Positions 9,671-18,370 of a DNA stretch of 64,000 bases are shown piece by piece. Position numbers and translations under genes: made by a program. Under the pieces are notes generated by a model. The model was not told where the DNA came from. It made no database searches and saw only the letters and a program-made list of their open reading frames with translations. This DNA comes from Paraktedonobacter carboxidivorans. GTDB taxonomy: Bacteria; Chloroflexota; Ktedonobacteria; Ktedonobacterales; Ktedonobacteraceae. Position 1 is the stretch's first letter. Each line of letters begins with the position of its first letter. The DNA lies in the NCBI GenBank assembly GCA_041156125.1, contig JBEVTI010000007.1, forward strand, positions 1 to 64,000, given 5' to 3'.

Positions 9671-10798
9671 ATGACTGATGAAGTCAAACAGCGCAAAGCG
9701 GAACATGTGCGCGTCGCTTTACAACAGGATCTGGCCGCGCCTCAGAGCGCGGGCTGGCATGATGTGCGCCTGCTGCACCAGGCCTTGCCAGAAGTGGACC
9801 TGGACGCCATTGACACATCTGTGTCCTTCCTGGGCCATACGTTAAAGTATCCTCTGCTCATCTCCGCGATGACTGGAGGCCATCCCGACGCCCTCGCGAT
9901 CAACCGTAACCTGGCGCTGGCTGCGCAACGCTATGGGCTGGCTCTTGGCGTAGGCAGCCAGCGCGCAGGCATCGTCAACCCGGAGGTCGCCGACAGCTAC
10001 ACAATCACACGCGAGACGGCCCCCGACGCGTTTTTGATCGCCAATGTGGGAGCGCCGCAATTGATTGCCCAGGAGCGCGCTACAGCATTTACGCTTGAAC
10101 AGATCCAGCGCGCGATCGCCATGATCGAGGCCAACGCCCTGGCCATTCACATGAACAGTCTGCAAGAAGCCGCGCAGCCCGAAGGGGATCGACGCGCGGT
10201 AGGAGAGGCCGACGCACTCAGCACATTAAGCAAGCAGCTTGACCTGCCACTGATTGCTAAAGAGACCGGGGCGGGCATCAACCGCGAGCAGGCTCAGCTC
10301 CTGCGCGCTTGCGGAGTCGCGGCCATCGATGTCGGCGGAGCTGGTGGAACCAGCATGGCTGCTATGGAGGCTGTACGCTCAGCTGAACGAGGGGATACAC
10401 GCACTCGAAGCATTGGCCAGCTCTATCGCGACTGGGGTATTCCTACACCGATCAGCCTTGTCGAGGCCAGAAGCAGCCACTTGCCACTGATCGCGACCGG
10501 AGGTTTGCGCAGCGGGCTGGATATCGCTCGTTCTCTGGCCCTGGGCGCTACCCTGGCCGGTATGGCCTTTCCTTTCCTGCAAGCTGCCAGCGCTGGCTTC
10601 GAGGCAGTTTGCGAACTCATCGAAGGACTGATCCTCGAACTCAAAGTTGCCATGCAGCTCAGTGGCGCGGCAAATATCAGCCAGATGCGCCAGGCCGATG
10701 TGATCGTGAGCGGTGAAACCTATCATTGGCTACGCCTGCGCGGCTTTGAAGAAACGCTCACCACTCTGGCCCGGCATAACCATGAGCGTACAGCATAG
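9671..10798 (+). CDS. fni: Type 2 isopentenyl-diphosphate delta-isomerase
   Basis: About 375 residues. This FMN- and NADPH-dependent enzyme interconverts IPP and DMAPP. The family segments are present: RKAEHVRVAL at the N-terminus, ISAMTGGH, GVGSQRAG, AIHMNSLQE, DVGGAGGTS and ATGGLRSGLD. The upstream ATG at 9659 directly abuts the GAAAGG ribosome site, so 9671 (MTDEVK) is the better start. It probably forms an operon with purB and converges on mobA. Confidence 0.95.
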   Translation: MTDEVKQRKAEHVRVALQQDLAAPQSAGWHDVRLLHQALPEVDLDAIDTSVSFLGHTLKYPLLISAMTGGHPDALAINRNLALAAQRYGLALGVGSQRAGIVNPEVADSYTITRETAPDAFLIANVGAPQLIAQERATAFTLEQIQRAIAMIEANALAIHMNSLQEAAQPEGDRRAVGEADALSTLSKQLDLPLIAKETGAGINREQAQLLRACGVAAIDVGGAGGTSMAAMEAVRSAERGDTRTRSIGQLYRDWGIPTPISLVEARSSHLPLIATGGLRSGLDIARSLALGATLAGMAFPFLQAASAGFEAVCELIEGLILELKVAMQLSGAANISQMRQADVIVSGETYHWLRLRGFEETLTTLARHNHERTA

Positions 10799-10834
10799 AG
10801 GCACGCTCTTTTTGTGCTTCCTGGAGGGGATTAA

Positions 10835-11494
10835 TTATGCTTCCCCGCAGAGGTGAAGCGCGAAAGAGCGCGCCTGCCGGAAATCTGCGGGGGTATTAAT
10901 ATTCATAAACGAGCGTAGATCAGCATCAACCGCGCGCAATTCTTCTTCCTCCAGAAAACGCACAGGGACATGACTCAGCAGATCGCGTACAGAACGCTGA
11001 CCATTTTGCAGGCATTCAGCGATAATGGGCAAGAGTGAGCGTGGATAACGAGCCAGGAGCAGTTGAGGTATCCCTTGCACGCGAGGTACAAGAGCCTCGG
11101 CACCGAGTGGAAAAGCGCGCAGGCAGGCCAGCAGTTCGGGGCGCACGAAAGGCTGATCGACTGCCAGTACCAGCGTGTGCGAACAGGAAGTAGCCTGTAA
11201 GCCACTATAAAGGGCCATCAACGGCCCCTGATCAGGAATGTGATCATAAATCAGGCGCACCTTGGCGTCTGGAGAAGCAAAGACATACTCCCTGGCATTG
11301 ATCTCATCACGCGTGACAAGAAATGTTTCCGCGCAAATTTCAGAGAGTAGAGAGGCAAGGCGTTCAACAAAAGTGCAAGCGGACCCTTCCGGCAGAGCCA
11401 GCAGCGCTTTATTGCTTCCCATACGGCTGCTACGCCCTCCGGCGAGAAGCAAGCCCGCTACATCTGGCGTAATCGACGCTGGCTCTGCTGGCAT
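10835..11494 (-). CDS. mobA: Molybdenum cofactor guanylyltransferase (MobA)
   Basis: 219 residues. The nucleotidyltransferase signature LLLAGGRSSRMGSNKALL lies near residues 15-32, and VLAVDQPFV is the metal-binding motif near 110. MobA transfers GMP from GTP to molybdopterin to make MGD. A MobA-like enzyme could also act as a CTP- or acyl-specific homologue (MocA); the sequence alone does not separate these. The xanthine dehydrogenase genes 25 kb away need a molybdenum cofactor, which gives a plausible in-genome client. Confidence 0.85.
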   Translation of the reverse strand: MPAEPASITPDVAGLLLAGGRSSRMGSNKALLALPEGSACTFVERLASLLSEICAETFLVTRDEINAREYVFASPDAKVRLIYDHIPDQGPLMALYSGLQATSCSHTLVLAVDQPFVRPELLACLRAFPLGAEALVPRVQGIPQLLLARYPRSLLPIIAECLQNGQRSVRDLLSHVPVRFLEEEELRAVDADLRSFMNINTPADFRQARSFALHLCGEA

Positions 11495-11517
11495 TTCTTG
11501 AATAAATCCGTTCCTGA

Positions 11518-11985
11518 TTATGAGCGTGAAGAGGTCGCTTTGCGCTTATTGCTCTTGGGCATGTACTGCTCGCGCTTCTTAAGGTGCTGATAGTAATCGC
11601 GCTCTTGAGGATATCTTCTGAAGCGATGAACAAAGAAAAGCACTCCCCAGACGACCAGGGCAACCAGCCAGCCATAACGCCAGAAGCGCCAGGCGAAAAA
11701 GTACTGAAAGAGTGCTACACGCGCCCCAATCAAGGGGAAACCAACAATACAAATGATCGCCAGCCAGGTGAAATAGCGATCGAACATGTACTTAACCCAC
11801 GGACGCCCCTTGGTAAAACGCTTACGCCCTTCTATTGAATAGTAGAAAGTGACTACAAGGCCCAGAGCGCAGAAAATCAGCCAGGGAAGATAAAAATGAA
11901 AAACTTCAGGCGCCGGCCCACCACTATAGCAGCTGGTGGCTGTACACGGGTCCTGGAATAACCAGTTAATCAGGTTAAAATGCAT
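11518..11985 (-). CDS. Small membrane protein, unknown
   Basis: 155 residues with three to four membrane spans (about 31-50, 73-92, 97-120) and a strongly basic C-terminal tail (KKREQYMPKSNKRKATSSRS). No family is recognised. It lies 23 nt upstream of mobA on the same strand, so the two may be cotranscribed. That adjacency alone does not imply a molybdenum role. Confidence 0.65.
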   Translation of the reverse strand: MHFNLINWLFQDPCTATSCYSGGPAPEVFHFYLPWLIFCALGLVVTFYYSIEGRKRFTKGRPWVKYMFDRYFTWLAIICIVGFPLIGARVALFQYFFAWRFWRYGWLVALVVWGVLFFVHRFRRYPQERDYYQHLKKREQYMPKSNKRKATSSRS

Positions 11986-12169
11986 AGCGTTGCCGCCCCT
12001 TCTATAATTGCGTTTCTACGTTGGCAACCATGATAGCATGCCAATCAATGTTTGTACAGAGTTAGCAGACTGCTTTGCTTTAAAGCCAAGCGCTAAACAG
12101 GGCTGTTGCAAAGTCGCCTTCTTGCTTTGCAAGGCCCCTCCCCACAGAGGCTGGGAGAGTGAAGCATGA

Positions 12170-12200
12170 GGAAGTCATGGCTCCCTCATGCTCCACTCTT
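12170..12200. repeat. Imperfect hairpin inside a repeat-rich gap
   Basis: Arms GAGTG-A-AGCATGAGG and the matching AGGGAG-side complement (one mismatch) lie near 12160-12200. Further out, CAGGGTTTCTC (about 12249) and GAGAAACCCTG (about 12370) form an inverted pair about 110 nt apart. The 11986-12420 gap otherwise shows no gene. Confidence 0.45.
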
Positions 12201-12399
12201 TCTCTTTCTTTCAGGGACTCTGCTGGCGAATGCGATTCGCTAGCGACAACAGGGTTTCTCCAAAGTCTTTTCTTCCCCACCCGCCCGCCCACACAAGGAG
12301 TTTTACGAGGGCACCTCGTGCTCCGGCAAAGGGCTATCGTCCTCTGCACACCTGCTTTGAGTCAACTTTTGAGAAACCCTGCTGGCGACAAATCATGCT

Positions 12400-12430
12400 A
12401 TTTACTTTTAGAGCGGACTATGCTACAATG
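12400..12430 (+). promoter_or_regulatory. Probable sigma-70-type promoter for thrS leader
   Basis: A TTTACT box followed about 18 nt later by TACAAT, just before the T-box leader. The spacing and position fit a vegetative promoter. This is inferred from consensus only. Confidence 0.4.
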
Positions 12431-12479
12431 TCCTGCAAGAAATAGAGGCATATGCGAGCCATATCCTTTCTCAAGAGTT

Positions 12480-12730
12480 CAATAGAGAGGAAGCGCCAGA
12501 GGCTGGAAGCGCTCCGTACACATTGGGAAAACGATACCCCTCGCACGCCTGCACAGAGACAGTAATGTGTACGCTTCGGCCCCGTTATAGGCCGCGAGAG
12601 CGCGTTTGCTCGCCAGGTATCTAGCTTGCTTGAAATCGTATCTGGTGGCAGAGAGAAAACGCGAAAGTTGGGTGGAACCACGGAAAGCTTGTGCGCCTTT
12701 TCGTCCCAGGTGGGATGAAAAGGTTTTTTT
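12480..12730 (+). promoter_or_regulatory. T-box leader (tRNA-Thr sensing) upstream of thrS
   Basis: The conserved antiterminator core GGGTGGAACCACGG lies at about 12670-12683. An intrinsic terminator follows, with arms CCTTTTCGTCCC (12696-12707) and GGGATGAAAAGG (12712-12723, one G-U pair) and a T7 run. The 5' part (AGAGAGGAAGCG and a stem pairing GTACACATT with AATGTGTAC) fits stem I. The TGGA of the bulge would pair with a tRNA ending in UCCA. Uncharged threonyl-tRNA is expected to block the terminator and allow thrS transcription. I could not assign the specifier codon with confidence. Confidence 0.9.
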
Positions 12731-12753
12731 ATTGTCATCAAAGGAGATTTACT

Positions 12754-14544
12754 ATGTCAGTTGAAGCGGAAATTATGGAGACGGTCCACTATACACCTAT
12801 TCAGCGCATGCGCCATTCCGCGGCCCATGTAATGGCCGAGGCGGTGCAGGAGATTTTCCCCGACGCGAAATTCGCTATTGGACCCGCGATCGAGGATGGC
12901 TTTTATTACGATTTCGATTTGCCGCGCCCACTGACGCCCGAGGATCTGCCAGAGATCGAGCAACGCATGGCAAAGATTATCGCGGGGAACTATCCCTTCC
13001 TGCGCGATCGCTGGGCGCGCGATAAGGCTCTGGAGTACTTTAAGGCTAAAGGACAGATCTATAAGGTCGAACTGATCGAGAATCTCACTGATGCTGAGGT
13101 AGGCATCTATCAGCAAAACAAGTTTCTGGACCTTTGTCGGGGACCGCACGTGGACCAAACGGGCCAGGTTGGGCCTTTCAAACTGATGAAGATCGCGGGT
13201 GCCTACTGGCGCGGCGATGAGAAGCGTCCGATGCTGCAGCGCATCTATGGTACAGCCTGGTTTACGCAAGATGAACTGGCTCAGTATCTCTGGCGCCTGG
13301 AAGAGGCAGCCAAACGCGATCACCGCAAACTGGGTCGCGAACTCAAGCTCTTTGTGATGAACGAAAACCTGCCTGCTGGCGTGCCTATGTTCTTACCCAA
13401 CGGTGAAATGCTGCGCCATCAGATGGAATCATATGTGCGCGAGACACAGGAGCGCTACGGCTACCAGCATGTCTGGACCTCACATCTTGGCCGGGTGCGC
13501 CTGTACAAAACGTCTAAACACTGGTTCAACTATCGCGAGAATATGTTTCCGCTGATGATGGGCGAGCAGGAGCAGTCCGAAGATGACGCCTACATTTTGA
13601 AGCCGATGAACTGCCCGCACCATATCACTCTCTTTAAGACGCAGACGCATAGCTATCGCGAATTGCCAGTGCGCTATGCCGAGTTCGCGACGCTCTACCG
13701 CTATGAGAAAACAGGTACGCTGACGGGCCTGGCGCGCGTGCGCAGCCTGACCCAGGACGATGCTCATGTCTTTCTGCGCCCGGATCAGATCCAGGAGGAG
13801 TTTAACCGCGCCATTGATCTGACGCTGGAAGTCTTTAAAACGTACGGCCTGATGGACTACTGGATCTCTCTCTCTCTACGCGATCCCAAGAGAAAAGAGG
13901 AGTACGCGGGCAGTGATGAGATCTGGGATAGGGCCGAAAGCACGCTACGCGAGGCGGTCGAGAATAAGGGCATCAAGTACACCGAGATGGTCGGTGAGGC
14001 AGCTTTCTATGGTCCCAAAACTGACTTTATGGTCAAAGATGCCCTGGGCCGCGACTGGCAGTGCGCGACGGTGCAACTCGACTTTATCCAGCCGGAGAAC
14101 TTTGATCTGGAATACATTGGTGAGGATGGCCATGCCCATCGCCCGGTCATCATCCATCGCGCCGTCACAGGCTCGACGGAGCGCTTCATGGCTATGCTGA
14201 TTGAGCATTTCGCTGGCGCCTTCCCGGTCTGGCTGGCCCCGGTCCAGGCCATGGTGATCCCGATCGCCGACCGCCACAACGAGTACGCGACCAAAGTTCT
14301 GCAGGATCTTAAAGCAGCGGGCATTCGCGCCGAGATAGACACGCGCGGCGAGCGCATGAACGCCAAAGTACGCGATGCCCAGCTATTGAAGATCCCTTAT
14401 ATGCTTGTCGTCGGAGATAAAGAGGCTGCCGCCGGCGCGGTCGCTGTTCGCCTGCGCACAAACGAAAACCTCGGCGCGCAACCGCTCGTCGAATTCATCG
14501 AGCATGCCAGCACTATTATCAAGAGCAAAAGCCTGGAATTGTAG
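12754..14544 (+). CDS. thrS: Threonyl-tRNA synthetase lacking the TGS domain
   Basis: 596 residues. The start MSVEAE is set by AAGGAG at 12741-12746; an upstream in-frame ATG lies inside the T-box terminator. The protein begins almost at once with the editing domain (MRHSAAHVMAEAV near 17-30, LCRGPHVD near 125), so the N-terminal TGS domain of typical ThrRS (about 60 residues) is absent. The class II core follows, with the zinc/substrate Cys in KPMNCPHH and motif 2 near RYEKTGTLTGL. The HGQG-like C-terminal anticodon-binding domain ends the protein. It is regulated by the T-box leader. Confidence 0.97.
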   Translation: MSVEAEIMETVHYTPIQRMRHSAAHVMAEAVQEIFPDAKFAIGPAIEDGFYYDFDLPRPLTPEDLPEIEQRMAKIIAGNYPFLRDRWARDKALEYFKAKGQIYKVELIENLTDAEVGIYQQNKFLDLCRGPHVDQTGQVGPFKLMKIAGAYWRGDEKRPMLQRIYGTAWFTQDELAQYLWRLEEAAKRDHRKLGRELKLFVMNENLPAGVPMFLPNGEMLRHQMESYVRETQERYGYQHVWTSHLGRVRLYKTSKHWFNYRENMFPLMMGEQEQSEDDAYILKPMNCPHHITLFKTQTHSYRELPVRYAEFATLYRYEKTGTLTGLARVRSLTQDDAHVFLRPDQIQEEFNRAIDLTLEVFKTYGLMDYWISLSLRDPKRKEEYAGSDEIWDRAESTLREAVENKGIKYTEMVGEAAFYGPKTDFMVKDALGRDWQCATVQLDFIQPENFDLEYIGEDGHAHRPVIIHRAVTGSTERFMAMLIEHFAGAFPVWLAPVQAMVIPIADRHNEYATKVLQDLKAAGIRAEIDTRGERMNAKVRDAQLLKIPYMLVVGDKEAAAGAVAVRLRTNENLGAQPLVEFIEHASTIIKSKSLEL

Positions 14545-14619
14545 GGCAAGCCACGCAGTGGCTCAGCTTTTCGCGCTGCGCCAGGAGACATGAAGCATCC
14601 CGGATTTTGGCAAAATCCG

Positions 14620-14646
14620 CCAAAACTGGCTGTGCCTCCCCACACC
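14620..14646 (+). repeat. GCCTCCCC module, copy 1
   Basis: A short hairpin (CGGATTTTGGCAAAATCCG, 14601-14619) is directly followed by CCAAAACTGGCTGTGCCTCC and CCACACC. The same arrangement (short A/T-rich hairpin, then CAAAA..GC..TTGCCTCCCC) recurs at 28151, 49123 and 52085. This copy is the most diverged. Confidence 0.6.
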
Positions 14647-14652
14647 AGGGGT

Positions 14653-14706
14653 GAGATGATGTTTTGTGCGGCGGACCCTCCGGCCCGCCGCACAAAACAT
14701 CATCTC
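14653..14706. terminator. 22-bp-arm palindrome between convergent thrS and NUDIX genes
   Basis: Arms GAGATGATGTTTTGTGCGGC.. (22 bp, 14653-14674) and its exact complement (14685-14706) with a 10-nt loop. A second palindrome (20-bp arms, one mismatch, 14737-14756 and 14762-14781) overlaps the 3' end of the NUDIX gene. Together they can insulate both convergent transcripts. Confidence 0.75.
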
Positions 14707-14754
14707 AAAGACTCTGTGCGAGGCGTCTGCGCAACCGAGCACCTGGGGAAATTG

Positions 14755-15195
14755 CTACACGAGCAATCTCCCCAGGTGCTCGCGCATAAAGGCTTTCTCC
14801 TGCTCATAGGGTAGCAGCTCCAGCACTTCCGCGGGTGAGAACCAGCCAGGCTCGGCGAAACCGTCTTCGGTCGGCAGTTCTGGCTGGTTGGAGGGTAGGG
14901 CGTAGGCCAGGTAATAATGCACAGTTTTTCGCGGCTTACTGATGAGCGCGCCGAGCGGACTGACCTCGCGCACAAAGCTACCCAGGTAGGCGAGCAATTG
15001 CACGCTAACAAGACCAGCTTCTTCGTGAATTTCACGTAGCGCTGCTTGCTCAAGGCTTTCACCTGGCTCAACGTGTCCTTTGGGTAGCACCCAGACTTTG
15101 CCAGCATGACGACGCTGAGCAAGGGCGATCTTGAGCTGGCCATGCACTTCGCGCAGAATGAACGCGCCTGCTGAGGTGGCTATCTTCTGGGTCAT
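14755..15195 (-). CDS. NUDIX hydrolase
   Basis: About 146 residues from MTQKIATS. The Nudix box GHVEPGESLEQAALREIHEE (GX5EX7REUXEEXGU) is complete near residues 40-62. It is similar to the diadenosine tetraphosphate or (d)NTP pyrophosphatase class, but the substrate is not determined by the box. GAGAGAAG supports the start at 15195. It lies 71 nt after the malate synthase stop on the same strand. The last codons overlap a palindrome at 14737-14781. Confidence 0.88.
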   Translation of the reverse strand: MTQKIATSAGAFILREVHGQLKIALAQRRHAGKVWVLPKGHVEPGESLEQAALREIHEEAGLVSVQLLAYLGSFVREVSPLGALISKPRKTVHYYLAYALPSNQPELPTEDGFAEPGWFSPAEVLELLPYEQEKAFMREHLGRLLV

Positions 15196-15266
15196 GCTTC
15201 TCTCGCTTTCTTTGCCCGGCTTGCTAGCATTTGCTTCATACAGAGATAAATTTCCGCGCACCCCTT

Positions 15267-16865
15267 TTAGTCAAGATAACGATACGCGGGCAAGGTTAAA
15301 AACTCGACAAAATTGTCGCTGGTGATAATCTCGTCCAGGATTTGCGCGGCCTCGTGAAACTTGCGCAGGGCCAGTTGTCCGACGCTCAGTGAAGCCATAA
15401 CCTCTGCTTGCTCTTCACGCGCCAGTTCGCGGAAAAGCTGAACAGTGACTTTGCGCCCGTCATCGAGTACCCCTTTGGGATGGTGAATCCATTGCCAGAC
15501 CTGAGCGCGCGCGATCTCGACGGTGGCGGCATCTTCCATCAGGTTATTGATTGGCACACAGCCGGAGCCGCGCAACCAGGATTCGAGATATTGCAGGCCA
15601 ACACTGATATTGTTGCGCAAGCCGGCCTCGGTAATTGTGCCCTCAGGCACTGCAAGTAGATCGGCAGCGCTCACCTGAACGTCTGCGCGCTTGCGTTCCA
15701 GTTGGTTAGCCGCTGGCATGGCCGCGTCAAACTCGGCCAGCGCGACGGAGACCAGGCCGGGATGGGCCACCCAGGTACCATCGTGCCCATCGGTAGCCTC
15801 GCGCTGCTTGTCTGCACGCACTCTGGCCAGAGCCTGCTCATTGGCCTGGGGATCGTTCTTGATAGGAATCTGCGCAGCCATGCCACCCATGGCATGGGCA
15901 TTGCGCCGATGACATGTCTTGATGGCCAGCAATGAGTAAGAGCGCATAAAGTGCGTAGTCATGGTCACCTGTGTACGATCGGGAAAGATATATGCAGGAA
16001 CATGACGAAACTTCTTGATCGCGCTAAAAATGTAGTCCCAGCGCCCGCAGTTGAGGCCAGCGGAATGCTCGCGTAACTCGTAAAGGATCTCATCCATCTC
16101 AAACGAGGCCAGGATGGTTTCGATCAAGACAGTGGCTTTAATTGTGCCTTGAGGAATATCCAGCATGTCCTGAGCCTTGACGAAAATAGCGTTCCACAGA
16201 CGTGCCTCGAGATGGCTCTCAATCTTGGGCAAGTAAAAGTATGGGCCTGTGCCTCGCGCGAGCAAGGGGCGCACGTTATGGAAGAAGAAGAGGCCAAAAT
16301 CGAAGATTCCGCCAGAGATCGGCTGGCCATCGATCAATACGTGCTTCTCCAGCAGATGCCAGCCGCGTGGCCGCACAATCAAGGTGGCGATTTGCTCGTT
16401 CAAGCTATATTCTTTGCCCTCAGGGCTGCGATAGGTGATCGTTCCAGCGATGGCGTCGCGCAAATTGATCTGACCCTGAATAGTGCCCTCCCAGGTAGGG
16501 GCGTGCGAATCTTCAAAGTCGGCCATATACGTCTTCGCGCCTGAGTTTAGCGCGTTGATCACCATTTTACGGTCAACAGGACCGGTAATCTCTACACGGC
16601 GGTCCTGTAAATCTGCTGGCTCCGGGGCAATCGTCCAGTCTCCCTGGCGGATAGACGCGGTCGCGGGCAGAAAATCAGGCAACTGGCCAGCATCGATGGC
16701 TGCCTGGCGTTGTATACGCAGTTGCAATAGCTCCTCGCGCCTGCTGGCAAAAGTTTGTGCCAGCGTGGCTACGAAAGCCAGGGCTTCTGGACTAAGAATG
16801 GCGGCAAATTCCGGGCTAATGGGAGCGGTAATTTCGATATTTTGTGGCGAAGTGGTCTGAGCCAT
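15267..16865 (-). CDS. aceB: Malate synthase A
   Basis: About 532 residues. It condenses glyoxylate with acetyl-CoA to malate. Family segments: FEDSHAPTW (about 130), the catalytic-site region RPRGWHL, and GLNCGRWDYIFS (about 270). The start MAQTTS at 16865 is preceded by GAAAGG; the longer in-frame form to 16901 is less likely. The glyoxylate-shunt partner isocitrate lyase is present upstream only as a broken C-terminal remnant (17320-17553). The intact source of glyoxylate must therefore be elsewhere in the genome, or another route (for example ureidoglycolate from the purine cluster) feeds it. Confidence 0.95.
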   Translation of the reverse strand: MAQTTSPQNIEITAPISPEFAAILSPEALAFVATLAQTFASRREELLQLRIQRQAAIDAGQLPDFLPATASIRQGDWTIAPEPADLQDRRVEITGPVDRKMVINALNSGAKTYMADFEDSHAPTWEGTIQGQINLRDAIAGTITYRSPEGKEYSLNEQIATLIVRPRGWHLLEKHVLIDGQPISGGIFDFGLFFFHNVRPLLARGTGPYFYLPKIESHLEARLWNAIFVKAQDMLDIPQGTIKATVLIETILASFEMDEILYELREHSAGLNCGRWDYIFSAIKKFRHVPAYIFPDRTQVTMTTHFMRSYSLLAIKTCHRRNAHAMGGMAAQIPIKNDPQANEQALARVRADKQREATDGHDGTWVAHPGLVSVALAEFDAAMPAANQLERKRADVQVSAADLLAVPEGTITEAGLRNNISVGLQYLESWLRGSGCVPINNLMEDAATVEIARAQVWQWIHHPKGVLDDGRKVTVQLFRELAREEQAEVMASLSVGQLALRKFHEAAQILDEIITSDNFVEFLTLPAYRYLD

Positions 16866-16982
16866 AACATGTGTCCTTTCACATCGGCTTGTTGTGGACA
16901 TGCTCTTGCATCAAGCATATCCTCTGACGCGTTGAATTGCAACCTTTCCAGATTGGGTCAAAGAGCGTGGCAACCGTTCTTT

Positions 16983-17024
16983 TAGCCCACCTGCCTGTTT
17001 ACATAGCCCACCTGCCCGTTTACA
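16983..17024. repeat. 21-bp tandem direct repeat (two units)
   Basis: Two head-to-tail units that start TAGCCCACCTGCC and end GTTTACA, differing at one base (T/C). They are located just upstream of aceB. Confidence 0.85.
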
Positions 17025-17035
17025 GAAAAATAGGC

Positions 17036-17077
17036 TGTGAGACGAGCTTCACACGGCGACGCGCAGCTCGTCTCACA
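17036..17077. repeat. 13-bp-arm hairpin upstream of aceB
   Basis: TGTGAGACGAGCT and its exact complement separated by 16 nt. It is in the aceA-remnant to aceB gap, so it could be a transcript end or leader structure. Confidence 0.65.
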
Positions 17078-17173
17078 TCTTCACCCTTGAGGGCAGCCCT
17101 GCGACGTTGAAAGGCAACCGTTATATGGTCCTGCGCGGACAGCGCTGCCTCTCTATATGCATGGTTGCCCTTA

Positions 17174-17229
17174 AAAAAAGGCCTGTGACTGACCACGAGA
17201 CGGGACCAGCGCTCAGGTCGGTCACAGGC
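17174..17229 (-). terminator. Intrinsic terminator after the aceA remnant
   Basis: On the minus strand, arms GCCTGTGACCGACC and GGTCAGTCACAGGC (one mismatch) are followed by a run of seven T. This is the expected place for the terminator of the former isocitrate lyase gene. Confidence 0.75.
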
Positions 17230-17319
17230 TATGATACGTGTACCCGTTCAGGAGGGAAAGGGCACGACATATCCGCTGTTAAAGAGCGCTGCACAGGTAG
17301 ATGTCACAAAATCCCGCGC

Positions 17320-17553
17320 TCATACATGGTGGAACTGCTCCACTTCCGTTGAACCGGCCAGAGCGGTGGTGGAAGAGAATCCGCCAGCTACCACCTGCGC
17401 CACTTGATCGAAGTAACCAGTGCCGACCTCGCGCTAGTGGCGCGTGGCGCTGTAGCCGCGCTCTTCAAGCGCGAACTCCGCCTGCTGGAGTTGGGAGTAG
17501 GCCACCATACCCTGATCGCGATAACCCAGAGCCAGTTCAAACATGCTGTGCTT
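17320..17553 (-). pseudogene. aceA: Isocitrate lyase C-terminal remnant
   Basis: The minus-strand frame read from about 17553 gives HSMFELALGYRDQGMVAY, then EERGYSATRH, an in-frame TAG at 17436-17434, then REVGTGYFDQ, SSTTALAGSTEVEQFHHV and TGA at 17322-17320. This matches the conserved tail of isocitrate lyases (ATxHQREVGxGYFD, SSTTALxGSTEExQF). The nonsense codon stands where the family has glutamine (CAG to TAG). No isocitrate lyase-like sequence is visible upstream of 17553, so the first 80% of the gene is gone. It lies immediately 5' of aceB on the same strand, the position of a glyoxylate-shunt partner. It is missed by ORF calling because of the stop. Confidence 0.85.
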
Positions 17554-17633
17554 TCTATAAGCAAAAAGTTATCTTTCCTGCCACTCATCTTCTTTAATAA
17601 CTGAGAAATAGGAAAAATGGCTAATAGGCGAGC

Positions 17634-17663
17634 TTGACAAAACTATCTTAAGGGCATTAGCAT
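17634..17663 (+). promoter_or_regulatory. Probable promoter for the tandem membrane paralogues
   Basis: TTGACA (17634-17639), an 18-nt spacer, then TAGCAT (17658-17663), about 50 nt before the first start codon. Consensus match only. Confidence 0.5.
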
Positions 17664-17715
17664 TGTAGTATATGATAAAAGGATTTGCACACAGATATCG
17701 ATAAAGGAGCCTGGT

Positions 17716-18324
17716 ATGTATCAATCGTCTACTCCGCCACCAATGCCACCGCATGCGGGTCGAACCGCTCTTATATATGGTGCTTCCGTAGGTCTGGGCC
17801 TGGGTATTGTCGAAAGCGGCGTGATTGTCTATCTCACGCATAATATGTACTACAACTCCTATGGTCTGCTAAGTCTGCCTCTAAGTCTCCTGCTCTGGAT
17901 AGTCGTTTTGTTAGTCGCGGGAGCTGTATCAGCCAGGCACACAGGTAAAATCATGACTGGCACACTCACTGGTCTCTGGGCTGGCTTGATAGGAGGTGTT
18001 CTTACCAGTGTGACGCTTTTCACCATGTCCGTGTCCTCCAATTACTATGACTACTATAACTACGTAAATCTCATGACGATGATTCTCACCTACGTGATAT
18101 TTCTTCTGCTTTTTGTGCTTGGTATAGGCACTGGCCTGGGCGCTTTGGGTGGCTTGATCGGCCAGAGCTTTTCAAACAGTACACATATCATTCCTCGTCG
18201 GTATTCTCAGGGCGAGCCTCTGCAGTCGTACCGGCAGCGGGACCCTCTTCCGCAGGAACAGGAGCAGCAAGAACAGGTCCATTATCAGGAGATTCATATC
18301 CCTCAGCATGGGCAACAAGATTAA
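17716..18324 (+). CDS. Four-TM membrane protein, tandem paralogue 1
   Basis: 202 residues with four to five membrane spans and conserved glycine-rich segments: SLPLSLLLW, GTLTGLWAGLIGGV and GTGLGALGGLIGQSF. It has a polar, Gln/Glu/Pro-rich C-terminal tail. The next gene repeats all these segments in the same order, so the pair arose by tandem duplication. A ribosome site AAAGGAG lies before the ATG. It has some resemblance to the DUF5518/small multi-TM families, but I do not recognise a function. Confidence 0.75.
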   Translation: MYQSSTPPPMPPHAGRTALIYGASVGLGLGIVESGVIVYLTHNMYYNSYGLLSLPLSLLLWIVVLLVAGAVSARHTGKIMTGTLTGLWAGLIGGVLTSVTLFTMSVSSNYYDYYNYVNLMTMILTYVIFLLLFVLGIGTGLGALGGLIGQSFSNSTHIIPRRYSQGEPLQSYRQRDPLPQEQEQQEQVHYQEIHIPQHGQQD

Positions 18325-18370
18325 GCAAAAAACCGTAGTCACGAACAGCAATAAAGCAAGGAGATTGGCT

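Noticed and set aside
12480..12730. A protein-coding start for thrS at 12691
   Set aside because: That ATG lies inside the T-box terminator stem, whereas AAGGAG precedes 12754.
16902..17319. A small gene between aceB and the aceA remnant
   Set aside because: Frames lack ribosome sites and family features. The region is explained by a tandem repeat, two hairpins and the aceA terminator.
17388..17588. The 66-residue minus-strand frame as a gene
   Set aside because: It is a shadow of the isocitrate lyase remnant in another frame.
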